A program made the translations under genes and the position numbers. 64,000 nt of DNA from Amycolatopsis lexingtonensis (GTDB lineage: Bacteria; Actinomycetota; Actinomycetes; Mycobacteriales; Pseudonocardiaceae): the NCBI RefSeq assembly GCF_014873755.1, contig NZ_JADBEG010000001.1, positions 1,924,501-1,988,500 on the forward strand, given 5' to 3'. Shown here piece after piece: positions 38,366 to 45,365 of the stretch (its first letter is position 1; every line of letters begins with the position of its first letter). The notes beneath the pieces were generated by a model, which was given only the letters and a program-made list of their open reading frames with translations, did no database searches and was not told the DNA's origin.

Positions 38366-38533
38366 TCAACGCTCCGCCACGACGCGGAGCCGGTCCGTCC
38401 GGGCCGGGAACAGCGCCGCCCGCAACCCCTGCCACAGCTTCGGCGGACGGCGGGGCGTCGCCACCACCGGCGCGGGACCGGCCCGGTACTCCAGCTCCAC
38501 CATGGCCCAGTCGTAGATCCAGTCGCCTCGCAT
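38366..38533 (-). CDS. Small hypothetical protein (55 aa)
   Basis: A 55-aa basic protein starting MRGDWIYDWAMVELEYRAG and ending RTDRLRVVAER. A good ribosome site (GAAGGA, about 6 bases before the ATG) and G/C-rich third positions support it as a real gene. It is convergent with the LysR gene, 4 bases stop to stop. No membrane segment or motif is seen and I do not recognise the family. Confidence 0.55.
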   Translation of the reverse strand: MRGDWIYDWAMVELEYRAGPAPVVATPRRPPKLWQGLRAALFPARTDRLRVVAER

Positions 38534-38625
38534 GGCGTTCCTTCCGTCGGACGATGGAGTTCACGATCGTGCTGAGGCGCCCGCGTCCGCATCGGGTGAA
38601 CACGCAGTCCGGCCGGGCGCGGCCC

Positions 38626-39480
38626 TTACCCCCGCAGCTCCGCCACCGCGTCGAGGTGCCGCGGCGCCCAGCCGAGTTCGCGTCGCGCGCGGGCCGACGT
38701 CAGCCGCTGGTCCAGCGCGAACGCCTCGGCGATCGGTCCCATCCGGTCCACCGCCTCCTCGAGCGACAGCGTGCTGACGCGGCCCGGGCACCCGGCGGCG
38801 TGGGTAAGGGCTTCGACGACGTCCCGCACCGGCACGTTCTCGCTCACGCCCGCGTACACCGATTTCGCGGGCGCGCGCAGGGCGAGTACGTACAGCTCGG
38901 CGATGTCCTCGACGTGCACGAGGGCCCAGTGGTTGGCGCCGTCGCCGATCACGGGGACGGCGCCCGCCGCGCGGCCAGGGCCGGCGAAGAACGCCTCGAC
39001 GAGCCCGCCGCCGAGGCCATAGACGAGTCCGGGCATCACCAGCACCGGGTGGCCGCCGCGGGACAGGACGCGATCCTCGTTGGCGCGGCGCCACGCCGTG
39101 ATCGCCGGCGGGGACTGGGGTGCGTCTTCGTCCACGACGCCCGCGGTGTTCCCGTAGACCCAGACGCCGCCGGTGTGCACGTACGGCCCGCGGTCGCCGA
39201 GGCCGTCCTGCAGCGCGTCCGCGGCCGCGCGGTCGACGTCGGCGGTGTCGTCGCCGTAGTGCTGGCCGAGGTGGATGACGCCGCCGGCCGACGCCGCGGC
39301 TTCGCGGAGGACACCGGCGTCCGTCAGCTCGCCCGGGACCGGCCGCGCGCCCAGTTCGGTGAGCGTCCGCGCCGCGGCGTCGCTGCGGGCCAGCGCGCTC
39401 ACCTCGTGCCCGTCCCGCACGAGTGCCCGGACGGTGGCGCGGCCGACGTACCCGGAGCCGCCGGTGAGGAAGACCTTCAT
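38626..39480 (-). CDS. NAD-dependent epimerase/dehydratase
   Basis: A 284-aa extended short-chain dehydrogenase. The N-terminal MKVFLTGGSGYVGRATVRAL is the NAD-binding motif. The usual Tyr-x-x-x-Lys catalytic pair is not obvious: the region after GGVWVYGNTAGVVDEDAP reads TAWRRANEDRVL, lacking the Tyr. It may therefore be a non-classical member acting as a reductase or binding protein. GAAGGG stands 7 bases before the ATG. It is divergent from the CitE-like gene. Confidence 0.82.
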   Translation of the reverse strand: MKVFLTGGSGYVGRATVRALVRDGHEVSALARSDAAARTLTELGARPVPGELTDAGVLREAAASAGGVIHLGQHYGDDTADVDRAAADALQDGLGDRGPYVHTGGVWVYGNTAGVVDEDAPQSPPAITAWRRANEDRVLSRGGHPVLVMPGLVYGLGGGLVEAFFAGPGRAAGAVPVIGDGANHWALVHVEDIAELYVLALRAPAKSVYAGVSENVPVRDVVEALTHAAGCPGRVSTLSLEEAVDRMGPIAEAFALDQRLTSARARRELGWAPRHLDAVAELRG

Positions 39481-39582
39481 TGCCAACCCTTCGTGGTCGT
39501 GGTGGTTCGCCCTCCACTCTCGGCCGCACCCGGCCGTCGCGTCCAAGACCCTTTCCGGCGCCTTTGATACCTTCGGGGCACC

Positions 39583-40341
39583 ATGACCGCGACGACGTTC
39601 CTGTTCGTGCCCGGCGACCGGCCCGACCGCTTCGGCAAGGCCGTGGCCAGCGGCGCCGACGTCGTGCTCCTGGACCTCGAGGACGCCGTCGCCCCGGCGG
39701 ACAAGGACACCGCCCGCGCGGCGGTCGGCACGTGGCTCGACGGCGGTGGCACCGCGATGGTCCGGATCAACGCCCCGGGCACCCCGTGGTTCGAGGCCGA
39801 CGCCGCGCTCGTGGCGGCGCTCGGCGTGCCCGTGGTCGTGCCGAAGGCCGAAACTCCGGGCGTGCTCGCCGGGTTCCGCGAAGTCGTGGCCCTCGTCGAA
39901 ACCGCGCGGGGCGTCGAGCGGGCCGGCGAGCTGGCGGCCGTGCCGTCGGTGACGCGGCTGGCGTTCGGCAGCGTCGACCTGGCGGCGGAACTGGGCGTCG
40001 CCCCCGAAGACCCGGAGCCGTTCGCCTACGCGCGTTCGCGGCTGGTGATCGCCTCCGCGGCGGCGGGACTGGCCCCGCCGGTGGACGGCGTGACGACGGA
40101 CCTGCGCGACGACGAACGGCTGGCCGCCGACGTCCGGTACGCGCGCCGGATGGGGTTCGGCGGCAAGCTGTGCGTCCACCCACGGCAGATCGCGCCGGTC
40201 CGGGCGGGCTTCGAGCCCACGGAAGCCGAACGCGCCTGGGCCCGCCGGGTCTTCACGGCGGGCGCCTCGGTGTCCACTGTGGACGGGAAGATGGTGGACA
40301 AGCCGGTGCTGGCCAGGGCCCGCCGGATCCTGGGGGAGTGA
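39583..40341 (+). CDS. CitE-like acyl-CoA lyase (HpcH/HpaI family)
   Basis: A 252-aa member of the citrate-lyase-beta-like family. It has FLFVPGDRPDRFGKA at the N-terminus, LLDLEDAVAP with the Mg-binding acid residues, ALVETARGVERA, and a C-terminal MGFGGKLCVHPRQI. Free-standing CitE-like proteins cleave citramalyl-CoA, malyl-CoA or similar beta-hydroxyacyl-CoAs. The ATG has no ribosome site; TACCTT ends 9 bases before it, a leaderless arrangement. Its stop overlaps the GTG of a damaged acetyltransferase gene, and a class III CoA-transferase is convergent nearby, a combination that could form a CoA-thioester and then cleave it. Confidence 0.87.
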   Translation: MTATTFLFVPGDRPDRFGKAVASGADVVLLDLEDAVAPADKDTARAAVGTWLDGGGTAMVRINAPGTPWFEADAALVAALGVPVVVPKAETPGVLAGFREVVALVETARGVERAGELAAVPSVTRLAFGSVDLAAELGVAPEDPEPFAYARSRLVIASAAAGLAPPVDGVTTDLRDDERLAADVRYARRMGFGGKLCVHPRQIAPVRAGFEPTEAERAWARRVFTAGASVSTVDGKMVDKPVLARARRILGE

Positions 40342-40778
40342 AGCCGGTGGCGCACCAGGTCGAGCTGCGCCGGCTCCGGCCGGGTGACGCCGAGTTCTGC
40401 TTCGAGGTGCACCGCGCCGCGCTCGGGGGAGTACGTCGACGCGATCTGGGGCTGGGACGAGCCGGTGCAGCGTGCCTACCACGACCAGAACTTCGACGTG
40501 GCGCACACGCGGGTGATCACCGTCGACGGCCGCGACGCCGGCGTGCTGACCGTCGAAGAAGCCGGCACGGAAGTCGTCCTCGGCCTGATCGAGCTCGTCC
40601 CGGCGTACCAGGGCCGCGGCTTCGGCGGGCACCTCGTCCGGGAGCTGGCCACCAGAGCGGCCTCACGCGGCCGGGACGTCGTGCTCCGCGCGCCCGCGCG
40701 TTCTACGAGCGGCTGGGTTTCGTCGTGACCGGCCGTCCCCGCGAGCACAAGATCGCGATGCGCTACACGGCTCCCTGA
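40338..40778 (+). pseudogene. GNAT acetyltransferase gene with two frame shifts
   Basis: From the GTG at 40338 (overlapping the CitE-like stop) the frame reads an acetyltransferase N-terminus (QVELRRLRPGDAEFCFEVHR). At a run of five G (40425-40429) the family sequence moves to the next frame (EYVDAIWGWDEPVQRAYH through LVPAYQGRGFGGHLVRELA). Near 40685-40700 it returns to the first frame (ARAFYERLGFVVTGRPREHK) and ends at 40778. At the second junction the usual beta-strand and Asn before RARAFYERLGF are missing, so bases have been deleted. No single frame gives a complete protein. A one-base sequencing error could explain the first shift but not the missing segment. Confidence 0.75.
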
Positions 40779-41938
40779 CGCCGCAACGCTTCCACGTCGA
40801 AACCGAACTCGGCCAGCACGGCGTCGGTGTGCTCGCCCACGTCCGGGACCGGGTCCATCCGCGGCGCCCGGCCGGGGACGGTGATCGGCGGCAGCGTGGC
40901 CCGGATCGGCCCGGCCGGGGTCGCCACCTCCGCGAACCGGTCGCGTGCCGTCAGCTGCGGGTGCGCCAGGACGTCGGGCAGCTCGCGGCGGCGGGCGTGC
41001 GCGATCCGGCCCGCCGTCAGTCGCGCCTCGAGCTCAGTACCGGTCAGCCCGGCGAAGATCGCGTCGATCTCCCGCTCCAGCACGGGCCGGTTCGCGACGC
41101 GGGCGCTGCCGGTCGCGAACCGCTCGTCGGTCACCCACTCCGGGCGCTCGACCGCGTGCTCGCAGAACGCCGCCCACTCGCGGTCGTTCTGCACGGCCAG
41201 CACCAGCTCCGTCCCGTCCCCGGCGGCGAAGGTGCCGTAGGGCGCGATCGCCGGGTGGCTGGTGCCGGTCCGCGGGGGCGGCGTCCCGCCGTAACCCGCG
41301 TAGTAGAGCGGAAAGCCCATCCACTCGACCAGCGAGTCGAACAGGCTGACCTCCAGCTCGGTGCCCTGCCCGGTGCGCTCCCGGTCGTAGAGCGCGGACA
41401 GGATCCCGGAAAAGGCGTACATCCCGGCCCCGATGTCCGCGGCCGGGATGCCGCTCTTGGCCGGCTCGGTCTCCGACCCGGTCACCGAAACCAGCCCGGC
41501 TTCGGACTGGATGAGCAGGTCGTACGCCTTCGCGTCGCGGTAAGGCCCGCTCGAGCCGTACCCCGACACCGAGCACGTGATCAGCCGCGGCCGCGACGCG
41601 CGGACGGCCGCCGCGCCGAGGCCGAGCCGCTCGGCGACGCCTGGGGCGAAGTTCTGCACGAAGACGTCGGCCCGGTCCAGCAGGGCCGCCATGACTTCAC
41701 CCGCGGCGTCGCTCTTGAGGTCGAGCGTGATGCTCTCCTTCGACCGGTTGAGCCAGACGAAGTGGCTGGACAGGCCGTGCACGGTTTCGTCGTAGGCGCG
41801 AGCGAAGTCGCCGCTGCCCGCCCGCTCGATCTTGAGCACCCGCGCGCCGAGGTCGGCCAGGTGCCGGGTGGCCAGCGGCGCGGCGACCGCTTGTTCGCAG
41901 GACACGACGGTGACGCCGTCGAGGGGCAACGAGGGCAT
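40763..41938 (-). CDS. Class III CoA-transferase (CaiB/BaiF family)
   Basis: A 391-aa CaiB/BaiF CoA-transferase. It begins with LPLDGVTVVSCEQAVAAPLATRHLADLGA and has the family block QSEAGLVSVTG; the catalytic aspartate that forms the aspartyl-CoA-thioester is in KAYDLLIQSE. It moves CoA between a donor thioester and a carboxylic acid. Its end overlaps the frameshifted GNAT gene by 16 bases. The nearby CitE-like lyase could use a CoA ester made here, but they are convergent and the link is an inference. Confidence 0.88.
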   Translation of the reverse strand: MPSLPLDGVTVVSCEQAVAAPLATRHLADLGARVLKIERAGSGDFARAYDETVHGLSSHFVWLNRSKESITLDLKSDAAGEVMAALLDRADVFVQNFAPGVAERLGLGAAAVRASRPRLITCSVSGYGSSGPYRDAKAYDLLIQSEAGLVSVTGSETEPAKSGIPAADIGAGMYAFSGILSALYDRERTGQGTELEVSLFDSLVEWMGFPLYYAGYGGTPPPRTGTSHPAIAPYGTFAAGDGTELVLAVQNDREWAAFCEHAVERPEWVTDERFATGSARVANRPVLEREIDAIFAGLTGTELEARLTAGRIAHARRRELPDVLAHPQLTARDRFAEVATPAGPIRATLPPITVPGRAPRMDPVPDVGEHTDAVLAEFGFDVEALRRQGAV

Positions 41939-41959
41939 GGCCGCATCCTGCCACCGGGG

Positions 41960-42940
41960 TCAGACGGCGCGGGCGATGGCGATGTTCCCGGCGAGCCGCG
42001 CGCCGGCCTCGTAGATCATGTACTCCCGGCCCTGGTAGGTGCCGAAGCTCGGTGCCGCGCAGCGCCCGTTGTCCGGGGCGCCGGAAAGCGGTGAGTGGAA
42101 CACCCCGAGGTGGACGCGCTTCGAGAAGTCGTTGCCGACCTCGGTGATCATCAGCTGCCCGCCGTGGGCGATGTCGGTGTTGTAGACGACGTACGTGCTG
42201 TCGTTCCGGAAGAGCAGGTGCGGGCCGCCGATGTCCGAGGCGCCGACGTCGGTGTGGCGCACGAGGGGAGTCTGCGAGAACGTCCAGTTCAGCGCGTCGG
42301 GCGACCAGCCCCAGCCGATGTCTCGGTGGTTGGTGGTGTTGTTGAGCATGAAGACCATGACGTACCGGGCGTTCTTCGCCGGCAGGTCGTGGCGGAACAC
42401 CCGGGCGTAGGACGTCTCGGTGGTGCCCGCGGGCTGCAGCCGCGTCGAGAGGACTTCCTTCTCGTAGGTGAAGTGGATGCCGTCGGCCGAGCTGGCCAGC
42501 CGGGTCACGGTGTTCTCGCCGTGGAAGTACAGGTAGACCCGCTGGACGTCGTCGTTCCACAGGGCGTGCGGCGAGGAGACGTGACTGACCGAGTACTCGC
42601 CCGGCCAGGAGTTCTTGATGATCGGGTTGGCGGCGTACTCGGTGAACTCCTCGTCGAGGGAGTTCGCGTACGCCAGGCAGATCCCGCCGGGCGCGTCGTG
42701 CGGGGCGTAGTAGAGGTAGTACGCGCCGAGCGCGCCCGGGATGCGGCCCTTGGTCCCGCGGACGCAGGGGAAGATCAGCTCGCCGGTGGGGTTGTAGCGC
42801 AGCTTGCTCTTCACGAGGGCCAGGCGCTGGTACCGGTAGTCCGGGAACCCGGCCGGTGCCGCGGAGGCGGTCCCGGGCAGGAACGCGGCCGCGCCGAGCG
42901 CGGCGGTGCCGGCCAGCAGGCCGCGGCGGGTGAGGGTCAT
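41960..42940 (-). CDS. Tat-exported beta-propeller protein, GH43-like fold
   Basis: A 326-aa exported protein. The signal is twin-arginine type (MTLTRRGLLAGTAALGAAAF, then LPGTASA). The mature part repeats blade-like blocks such as AYYLYYAPHD, GICLAYANSLD, VYLYFHGENTV, TRLASSADGIHFTYE, DIGWGWSPDALNWTFS, HLLFRNDSTYVVYNTD and REYMIYEAGARL. This is the pattern of the five-bladed beta-propeller glycosidase superfamily (GH43/GH32-like). I cannot assign catalytic residues or substrate. GGAGC precedes the ATG by about 4 bases. A 16-base near-palindrome upstream may be its operator. Confidence 0.7.
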   Translation of the reverse strand: MTLTRRGLLAGTAALGAAAFLPGTASAAPAGFPDYRYQRLALVKSKLRYNPTGELIFPCVRGTKGRIPGALGAYYLYYAPHDAPGGICLAYANSLDEEFTEYAANPIIKNSWPGEYSVSHVSSPHALWNDDVQRVYLYFHGENTVTRLASSADGIHFTYEKEVLSTRLQPAGTTETSYARVFRHDLPAKNARYVMVFMLNNTTNHRDIGWGWSPDALNWTFSQTPLVRHTDVGASDIGGPHLLFRNDSTYVVYNTDIAHGGQLMITEVGNDFSKRVHLGVFHSPLSGAPDNGRCAAPSFGTYQGREYMIYEAGARLAGNIAIARAV

Positions 42941-43242
42941 GGCCGCTCCTTCGTCGTCGAAGTGTGCCGCGACGGTGGCATGGGGCCGGGGTGAGGTCAA
43001 GGGAGTGATACGTATTACTGCTTCCAGGGCAGCGGTGGGGGAGTTTCGGGCAAGGAGACCCGCCTGGACTCCAGCAGCCACCTGGTCGTGGTGAACACGG
43101 CGGCGGCCGCCGCCGGTTCGGAGGGCGGGAGGTGCAGTTCCCCAGCTAGCGGAACCGTCAGAGATCGAAAGCCGCGATGATCGCTTCGCGTTGGGCGCGT
43201 GTGGCGCCGAAGTAGGCGCGCGAAACTGATGTTCGAGGCGCC
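42941..43242. other. Intergenic region before the beta-propeller gene
   Basis: About 300 bases without a complete gene. It holds a near-palindrome at 43004-43019. Around 43160-43242 on the minus strand there is an open stretch ending AYFGATRAQREAIIAAFDL and a stop, with codon use like a gene but no start of its own; it may be the remnant of a lost gene. Confidence 0.4.
43004..43019. promoter_or_regulatory. Near-palindromic operator upstream of the beta-propeller gene
   Basis: AGTGATACGTATTACT is a 16-base inverted repeat with one mismatched pair, about 63 bases upstream of the ATG at 42940. It is of GntR or LacI operator type. No regulator is adjacent. Confidence 0.5.
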
Positions 43243-44283
43243 TCAGTGAGAACTGCGTTCGAGGCGGAACGCGTCCGCGACGTCACACAGGTACATGGTG
43301 TCGCTGTCGAGGTCGAGCCCGCCGGTGACAGGTTTTTCCGTCCGCGCAGGCGAAGCGGTTTTGGCGCGGGCGGCGATGGCCGCGGTGATCACCGCGGCCT
43401 CGACTGCCGTTTCGCTGGTGGCGCCCGCGCGTGATGCGTCGGCGACGTCCGCGTCTCGGTAGGGTTGCAGTTCGAGCAGGCCGTCGCGGATCTCTATCAC
43501 TCGTCGATAAAGCCGCATGCGCATGTTCCAGAACCCGACTCGCTGAGTCAGCGCGATGGCCGGATTCGCCTCGTACAGCGCGTGCCACAAAGGCTGCAGC
43601 CGCAGGTACTGCTGGTATCGGCGCCGCCATCCGGCTACCGCGGGAACGGCGACACCGAGCAGCACGAGAAGATATGCGGTGTTGGGTGCCACCGCGCTGA
43701 CCACGAACAGGTGCCCCAGCTCGTAGTCGAACGCGAACCGCCCAGACGCAATGAGCACGACCTTGTTCACGAGATAGACCAGGGCCAGCGCCGTGCCGCC
43801 GACGACCAGGTGCAGACCCACCCTCATGGCACGATCTGCGGTGTTGCGTGCGTGGCGCAGGCAGAGGCGGATCACGTTGCCGAACGCCGGCGTCAGCGTG
43901 AGCACGTAGACGACCCAGTATTCGAACACCCAAGGCGATTGCGGCCGCAAGTCCGGGCTCAACGTGTACAGAAGGAACATCAACGCGAGCATGCCCACCG
44001 CCCACCACACGTTCCAGCGACTGCGCGGCAGGCCATTCAGCTGGGCCATGACGTCCTGTGCCGACCACGCCACGAGAACCATGCACGCGTGCCCCGACAG
44101 CCAGGGCAGGTTGACCGAACCACTCAACCAGGTGATCGTCTGTTGACCTGCCGGAGTCAGCACGGTGAGCGATAGTGCCAGGCCCAGCAGCAACCGGCGG
44201 ACCTCGACGTCGCGCCCACGCCAGCCGAACAACAGCAGCCATGCGACGCACGGCGGGACGTAGCGGACCAGCAGTTCACCCAT
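43243..44283 (-). CDS. DUF6545 (MAB_1171c-like) membrane protein
   Basis: A 346-aa protein with about seven hydrophobic segments in residues 5-225 and a soluble C-terminal part. The junction region PLWHALYEANPAIAL and RLYRRVIEIRDGLLELQPYRD is the hallmark of the actinobacterial DUF6545/MAB_1171c family, often labelled putative transporter. The tail is Ala-rich and ends with a charged segment. The ATG overlaps the end of the metallopeptidase gene by 8 bases. Its function is unknown; the family recurs beside XRE and ImmA/IrrE-type genes. Confidence 0.8.
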   Translation of the reverse strand: MGELLVRYVPPCVAWLLLFGWRGRDVEVRRLLLGLALSLTVLTPAGQQTITWLSGSVNLPWLSGHACMVLVAWSAQDVMAQLNGLPRSRWNVWWAVGMLALMFLLYTLSPDLRPQSPWVFEYWVVYVLTLTPAFGNVIRLCLRHARNTADRAMRVGLHLVVGGTALALVYLVNKVVLIASGRFAFDYELGHLFVVSAVAPNTAYLLVLLGVAVPAVAGWRRRYQQYLRLQPLWHALYEANPAIALTQRVGFWNMRMRLYRRVIEIRDGLLELQPYRDADVADASRAGATSETAVEAAVITAAIAARAKTASPARTEKPVTGGLDLDSDTMYLCDVADAFRLERSSH

Positions 44284-44749
44284 GGAAGCCGTCCAAGGCG
44301 TTGCGCAGCCGGTCTGTCAGGGTCGCGTCGGTGCGGGCACGGTGGCGGATCAGCGTCGCCAGCATCTCTGCCTCGCGTTCCTCGTCCGTCGAGTATCCGC
44401 CACGACCCAGTACACGTTCCACCAGCGTCGGATCGAGGTTGGGCAGTAGTGGTTTCGCCTGCTCTGCCAGACTGAACGAGACCGGGTAGTGGTCGCACAG
44501 CACGTGTGCCAGCTCGTGCAGGATGATGTGCTCCCGATGGGGAGGAGTTGTCTCGAGTTCGTAGAAGATCAGGTCGACGGACTCGGTGGCGACCCACAAA
44601 CCGCAGACGCCGGTAAGGCCCGGCATCGGCACCAGCTTGATCGGCCGTCCACGCCGGGCGGCGATCCGCTCGGTCAGCACGTCGAGGTCGAACGGTACGG
44701 GAATCTCCAGCCCCCGGAGTCGCCCGGCACATCGCCTGCGCAGGCTCAC
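44276..44749 (-). CDS. ImmA/IrrE-type zinc metallopeptidase-like protein
   Basis: A 157-aa protein with an HExxH zinc motif, H78-E-L-A-H82 in HIILHELAHVL, typical of ImmA/IrrE peptidases that cleave or inactivate regulators. A later block STDEEREAEMLATLI is the usual EExEAE-type continuation that supplies the third ligand. The GTG at 44749 overlaps the XRE stop (GTGA); the longer frame to 45025 lies inside the XRE gene and is rejected. By analogy with ImmA/ImmR it may act on the XRE repressor encoded just upstream. Confidence 0.83.
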   Translation of the reverse strand: MSLRRRCAGRLRGLEIPVPFDLDVLTERIAARRGRPIKLVPMPGLTGVCGLWVATESVDLIFYELETTPPHREHIILHELAHVLCDHYPVSFSLAEQAKPLLPNLDPTLVERVLGRGGYSTDEEREAEMLATLIRHRARTDATLTDRLRNALDGFHG

Positions 44750-45171
44750 GGTCTGCCGTCCGACTCGGGTAACCCCTCCAGCTCCCGGACCCGCTCGACC
44801 ATGTCGGCGATCGTTGCAAGACTCTTCTCGGACAACCCGGTGGCGCGTAAAGCGATCTGCCGCACCGGCGTGTTCCGCAACGCGGTCAACAGCGCCAGCT
44901 CGGCGTCGATCCGCGCAGCCGCGGCGTCGTCGAAGAAGTAGGCGGGCGGCACGCCGAAGAACTCGGCCAACGCCTCCAGGTGACGTTTTGTCGGATTGTC
45001 TCGCTGCCCCTTGCGCAGCTGCCACACGTAGCTCGCCGAGATCGTCGGCCCGCCTCTGGCCTTGATGGCCTCGGCGACCTCCTCGAAGGTGTACTCACCA
45101 CCGTCGCTCGCGCGCACGGTGCGAAACAGATGATCGACCCGCGCGGCCAGCGCTCCAACGTGCCCGGACAT
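44746..45171 (-). CDS. XRE-family helix-turn-helix regulator
   Basis: A 141-aa regulator from the ATG at 45171. The HTH covers YTFEEVAEAIKARGGPTISA and SYVWQLRKGQRDNPTKRHLE, followed by LAEFFGVPPAYFFDD and a C-terminal helical region. In-frame ATGs at 45180 and 45183 are alternative starts; the frame open to 45549 crosses the divergent RHS promoter and gene and is rejected. It is the first gene of a three-gene overlapping operon with the ImmA-like peptidase and the DUF6545 membrane protein. It probably represses the shared divergent promoter. Confidence 0.85.
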   Translation of the reverse strand: MSGHVGALAARVDHLFRTVRASDGGEYTFEEVAEAIKARGGPTISASYVWQLRKGQRDNPTKRHLEALAEFFGVPPAYFFDDAAAARIDAELALLTALRNTPVRQIALRATGLSEKSLATIADMVERVRELEGLPESDGRP

Positions 45172-45233
45172 GGCCGCCATCATAACTGTCGGCATCAACC
45201 CCTGCGAAGGAGAAACGGCCGCTGGATTCGCGC

Positions 45234-45297
45234 CAGTTGACACTGGCTGTCTTCTACAGTCTACTGACGAAGGCATCACGTCAACTGAAAAAAATGG
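45234..45297. promoter_or_regulatory. Overlapping face-to-face promoters of the XRE operon and the RHS gene
   Basis: CAGTTGAC (45234-45241) and GTCAACTG (45290-45297) form an inverted repeat that places a TTGAC -35 box on each strand. The plus-strand set is TTGACA (45237-45242) with TCTACT 17 bases later. The minus-strand set is TTGACG (45294-45289) with TAGACT 15 bases later. Between them CTGTCTTCTACAG (45247-45259) is a palindrome that could bind the XRE regulator. The -10 boxes depart from consensus, so the exact starts are uncertain. Confidence 0.45.
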
Positions 45298-45365
45298 GCG
45301 CGGTAGCGGGGGAGGACGCTGCCACGATCCAGCCGCGGTGAGGGCGTTGAGGTGAGGGGAACCGT

